DNA of 64,000 nt from positions 1-64,000 of the forward strand of contig JAUIIX010000002.1 of NCBI GenBank assembly GCA_030431515.1, given 5' to 3'. Origin of the DNA: a bacterium (lineage in GTDB: Bacteria > Bacteroidota > Ignavibacteria > Kapaibacteriales > UBA2268). Below the pieces are notes generated by a model that did not search any database, was not told where the DNA came from, and saw only the letters and a program-made list of their open reading frames with translations. This document shows, one piece after another, positions 61,960-64,000 of this stretch; the stretch's first letter is position 1; every line of letters starts with the position of its first letter. Both the position numbers and the translations under genes were made by a program.

Positions 61960-62940
61960 TTATTTATTTACGCTGACTATTTTACAATCTTTGAAAGTAC
62001 CTTCGCCATTTGTGAAAACTAATTGTAAAGCATAGTTAGATTTAGGTAAATTTAATTGATCTAAGTTTAGTTCAAAATTATATTTATCATTATTCAAATA
62101 TTGATTTATAATTGTGTGAACTTTTTTCCCTTCCAAATCATAAAGAGATAATTCAAGATTACCAGATTTATGAAGAGTAACAGGGATTTTTGTACTTGAA
62201 TTTACAGGGTTTGGGTAATTTTGTTCAAATTTGAATTGTTGAGCATTTTGTCTTTCGATATGACCAACTCCAGTAGTACCAGTACCTTTTACAGTTACAT
62301 TTAAAAATGAATCATAGCCACCCATTTTAGTATTTTCAACTAAACTCGCTACCTGATATTCATATCCATCACTAAAAGAGCCATCTTGTTCGAAACTTAA
62401 TGGGTCAGCACCTTTTGTATAGATGCTAGGATTATTTGCATAAATCTCATCTCTTTTTGCTAAATCAAAGCCAAATTGAGAAACTGCTGAATATGAAGAA
62501 CTAACATAAATTTGAAAATGTATATGGCATATTCTACCTGGATACCAACCTGGGAAAATAGTTTCAAACTCCACTTCTCCATTAGAATCTGTAATTTGAT
62601 ATCCTCGCAAATTTGTTTTACCAACTTCTGAGTTATAGCCAGAATAATTACCATCTTTGTCGCAATGCCAGATATTTACTCGGACGTTTGGCATTGGTTC
62701 ACAATTTTCGTCACCAACTATTTTCATTTTCATTCTAAGAGGAACACCAACTCTATCTTCAATTATATTCTTTCTAAAATAAAATTCATTTGTTGTTAAA
62801 TCTAATGGAAAAGGTCCTGCAGTTTCTGAAGGAATTATAACACAATTTCCTGCTGTTTCTACACTTGATAATTTTTTAATTGGCAAAGCTAATACTAAGC
62901 CCGATAATCCAATACTTTTTAAAAATGTTTTTCTATTCAT
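61960..62940 (-). CDS. exported intradiol ring-cleavage dioxygenase-like protein with T9SS C-terminal domain
   Basis: NVRVNIWHCDKDGNYSGY..FPGWYPGRICHIHFQI (Tyr/His ligand pattern); C-terminal FKFEQNYPNPVNSSTKIPVTL...; N-terminus NRKTFLKSIGLSGLVLALP. Confidence 0.87.
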   Translation of the reverse strand: MNRKTFLKSIGLSGLVLALPIKKLSSVETAGNCVIIPSETAGPFPLDLTTNEFYFRKNIIEDRVGVPLRMKMKIVGDENCEPMPNVRVNIWHCDKDGNYSGYNSEVGKTNLRGYQITDSNGEVEFETIFPGWYPGRICHIHFQIYVSSSYSAVSQFGFDLAKRDEIYANNPSIYTKGADPLSFEQDGSFSDGYEYQVASLVENTKMGGYDSFLNVTVKGTGTTGVGHIERQNAQQFKFEQNYPNPVNSSTKIPVTLHKSGNLELSLYDLEGKKVHTIINQYLNNDKYNFELNLDQLNLPKSNYALQLVFTNGEGTFKDCKIVSVNK

Positions 62941-63023
62941 ATTATTTCCTTTAATTTAACTAACATACACATCAACACTGAATTAATTACAAATTAATGA
63001 AAATAATTGTAATAATAATAATT

Positions 63024-63065
63024 GTAATGGCAACTCATGAATTGCCATCATGAATTGCTACTACA
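63024..63065. repeat. extended copy of GGCAATTCATGAATTGCC palindrome family
   Basis: GTAATGGCAACTCATGAATTGCCATCATGAATTGCTACTAC with internally duplicated TCATGAATTGC arm. Confidence 0.75.
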
Positions 63066-63112
63066 TATTTAAAATCAAATTAAATCTTTATATAAGACTT
63101 ATTCAATACCAT

Positions 63113-64000
63113 TTACTTTACAATCACAAATTCAGTTCTTCTATTTTTAGCTCTTCCTTCTGCAGTAGAGTTACTTGCAACTGGCTTACTTTCTCCATAA
63201 CCAATTGATTTAATTCTATTCGGATTTATTCCTCTTCTTATTAATAAATCTTGAACAGCGTTAGCTCTATCTTGAGATAATTTCATATTATTTTCATCAT
63301 TTCCAACATCATCAGTATGACCATGGATTTCAATTTTTAATTCATCTTTACTCGCAAGTAAAGATAATAATCTATCCATTGCATCATTTGATTCTGGTTT
63401 TAATTCACTTTTGTTAGTATCAAAATATACATTTAATAGCGTAACAGTTCCAGGTAGAGGAACATTATTAAATTCTTTTTCTGCTTCAATGATAGTATCT
63501 TTCAGACAAACTTTCATATTTAACTTGTGGTCTCCATAATCTGGTTGGTCAAACTCTAAAACATAATAGTTATTCAATCTAAAGTATAAATCTTCAAATA
63601 CATAGTTGAACTCATCAGTCAAATAAATATGATGATAAATTCCATTTGTACCTTTTGCAGTTTTCTCTAATAAACCTGGTGTTACATTATATCCATAGTC
63701 AATAGTATTTACCATTACATGACTTTCTAAAGCATTATTAATTACTTTATCTTCTGGTAACTTAGAAGAATTATCAGCACCATCTGTAAACACCATAACT
63801 ACTTTTTTATATTTATCTTCTACATTTGATAATACTTCAACTGCTTTATCAACAGCGTCTTTAGTTGCAGTTAATCCACCAAAACCTTGTAATCCTTTAA
63901 TTTGAATATAATTAGTTAATTCATTTTTGTTTGCAGTTGGTTGATTTTCAACCTTAATTTTAGCATCATAATTAATTAAAGTAATCAAATCATTAGGTCT
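63113..64000 (-). CDS. VWA domain plus C-terminal OmpA-like domain protein; 5' truncated by window edge
   Basis: GGLTATKDAVDKAV...VVMVFTDGADNSS; OmpA motif IEIHGHTDDVGNDENNMKLSQDRANAVQDLLIRRGINPNRIKSIGYGESKPVASNSTAEGRAKNRRTEFVI; frame stays open to 64000 (track start is an internal TTG). Confidence 0.9.
   Translation of the reverse strand, partial: RPNDLITLINYDAKIKVENQPTANKNELTNYIQIKGLQGFGGLTATKDAVDKAVEVLSNVEDKYKKVVMVFTDGADNSSKLPEDKVINNALESHVMVNTIDYGYNVTPGLLEKTAKGTNGIYHHIYLTDEFNYVFEDLYFRLNNYYVLEFDQPDYGDHKLNMKVCLKDTIIEAEKEFNNVPLPGTVTLLNVYFDTNKSELKPESNDAMDRLLSLLASKDELKIEIHGHTDDVGNDENNMKLSQDRANAVQDLLIRRGINPNRIKSIGYGESKPVASNSTAEGRAKNRRTEFVIVK

Noticed and set aside
54052-62654. ORFs 54052-54321, 55746-55928, 56680-56907, 59512-59772, 62460-62654
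   Set aside because: Overlap mnmG, HD-GYP-like, murA and dioxygenase genes in other frames or strands with no independent support

Overview
AT-rich chromosomal window from what looks like a Bacteroidota/Chlorobi-group (FCB) bacterium. The taxon is inferred from many proteins ending in Por/type IX secretion (T9SS)-style C-terminal sorting domains. About 47 convincing CDSs, one tRNA-Pro(TGG), a candidate 6S-like structured RNA between zapA and rny, several rho-independent terminators and a family of short palindromic dispersed repeats. Housekeeping genes: menA, rny, zapA, queF/queD, coaE, icd, serS, mnmG, murA, sppA, hddA/hddC-like. The most interesting region is 17.6-33.4 kb, five consecutive same-strand T9SS-cargo genes. 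They include a cohesin-like protein next to a protein with a dockerin-like double F-hand, and a 2.7k-aa protein with a seven-repeat Ycf48-like propeller inside a Pmp-type beta-helix. A recurring uncharacterised module occurs about four times across three of the five proteins. Other points: a composite palindrome-plus-satellite repeat with conserved spacing, a ~120 bp inverted dispersed repeat, a decaying array of secreted-protein genes (40.3-44.1 kb), a degenerate HD-GYP protein, a putative Tat-like plus T9SS intradiol dioxygenase, and kynurenine-pathway-like genes. No CRISPR array, rRNA, prophage or recognisable transposase gene was seen. All assignments were made by eye; no searches were run.
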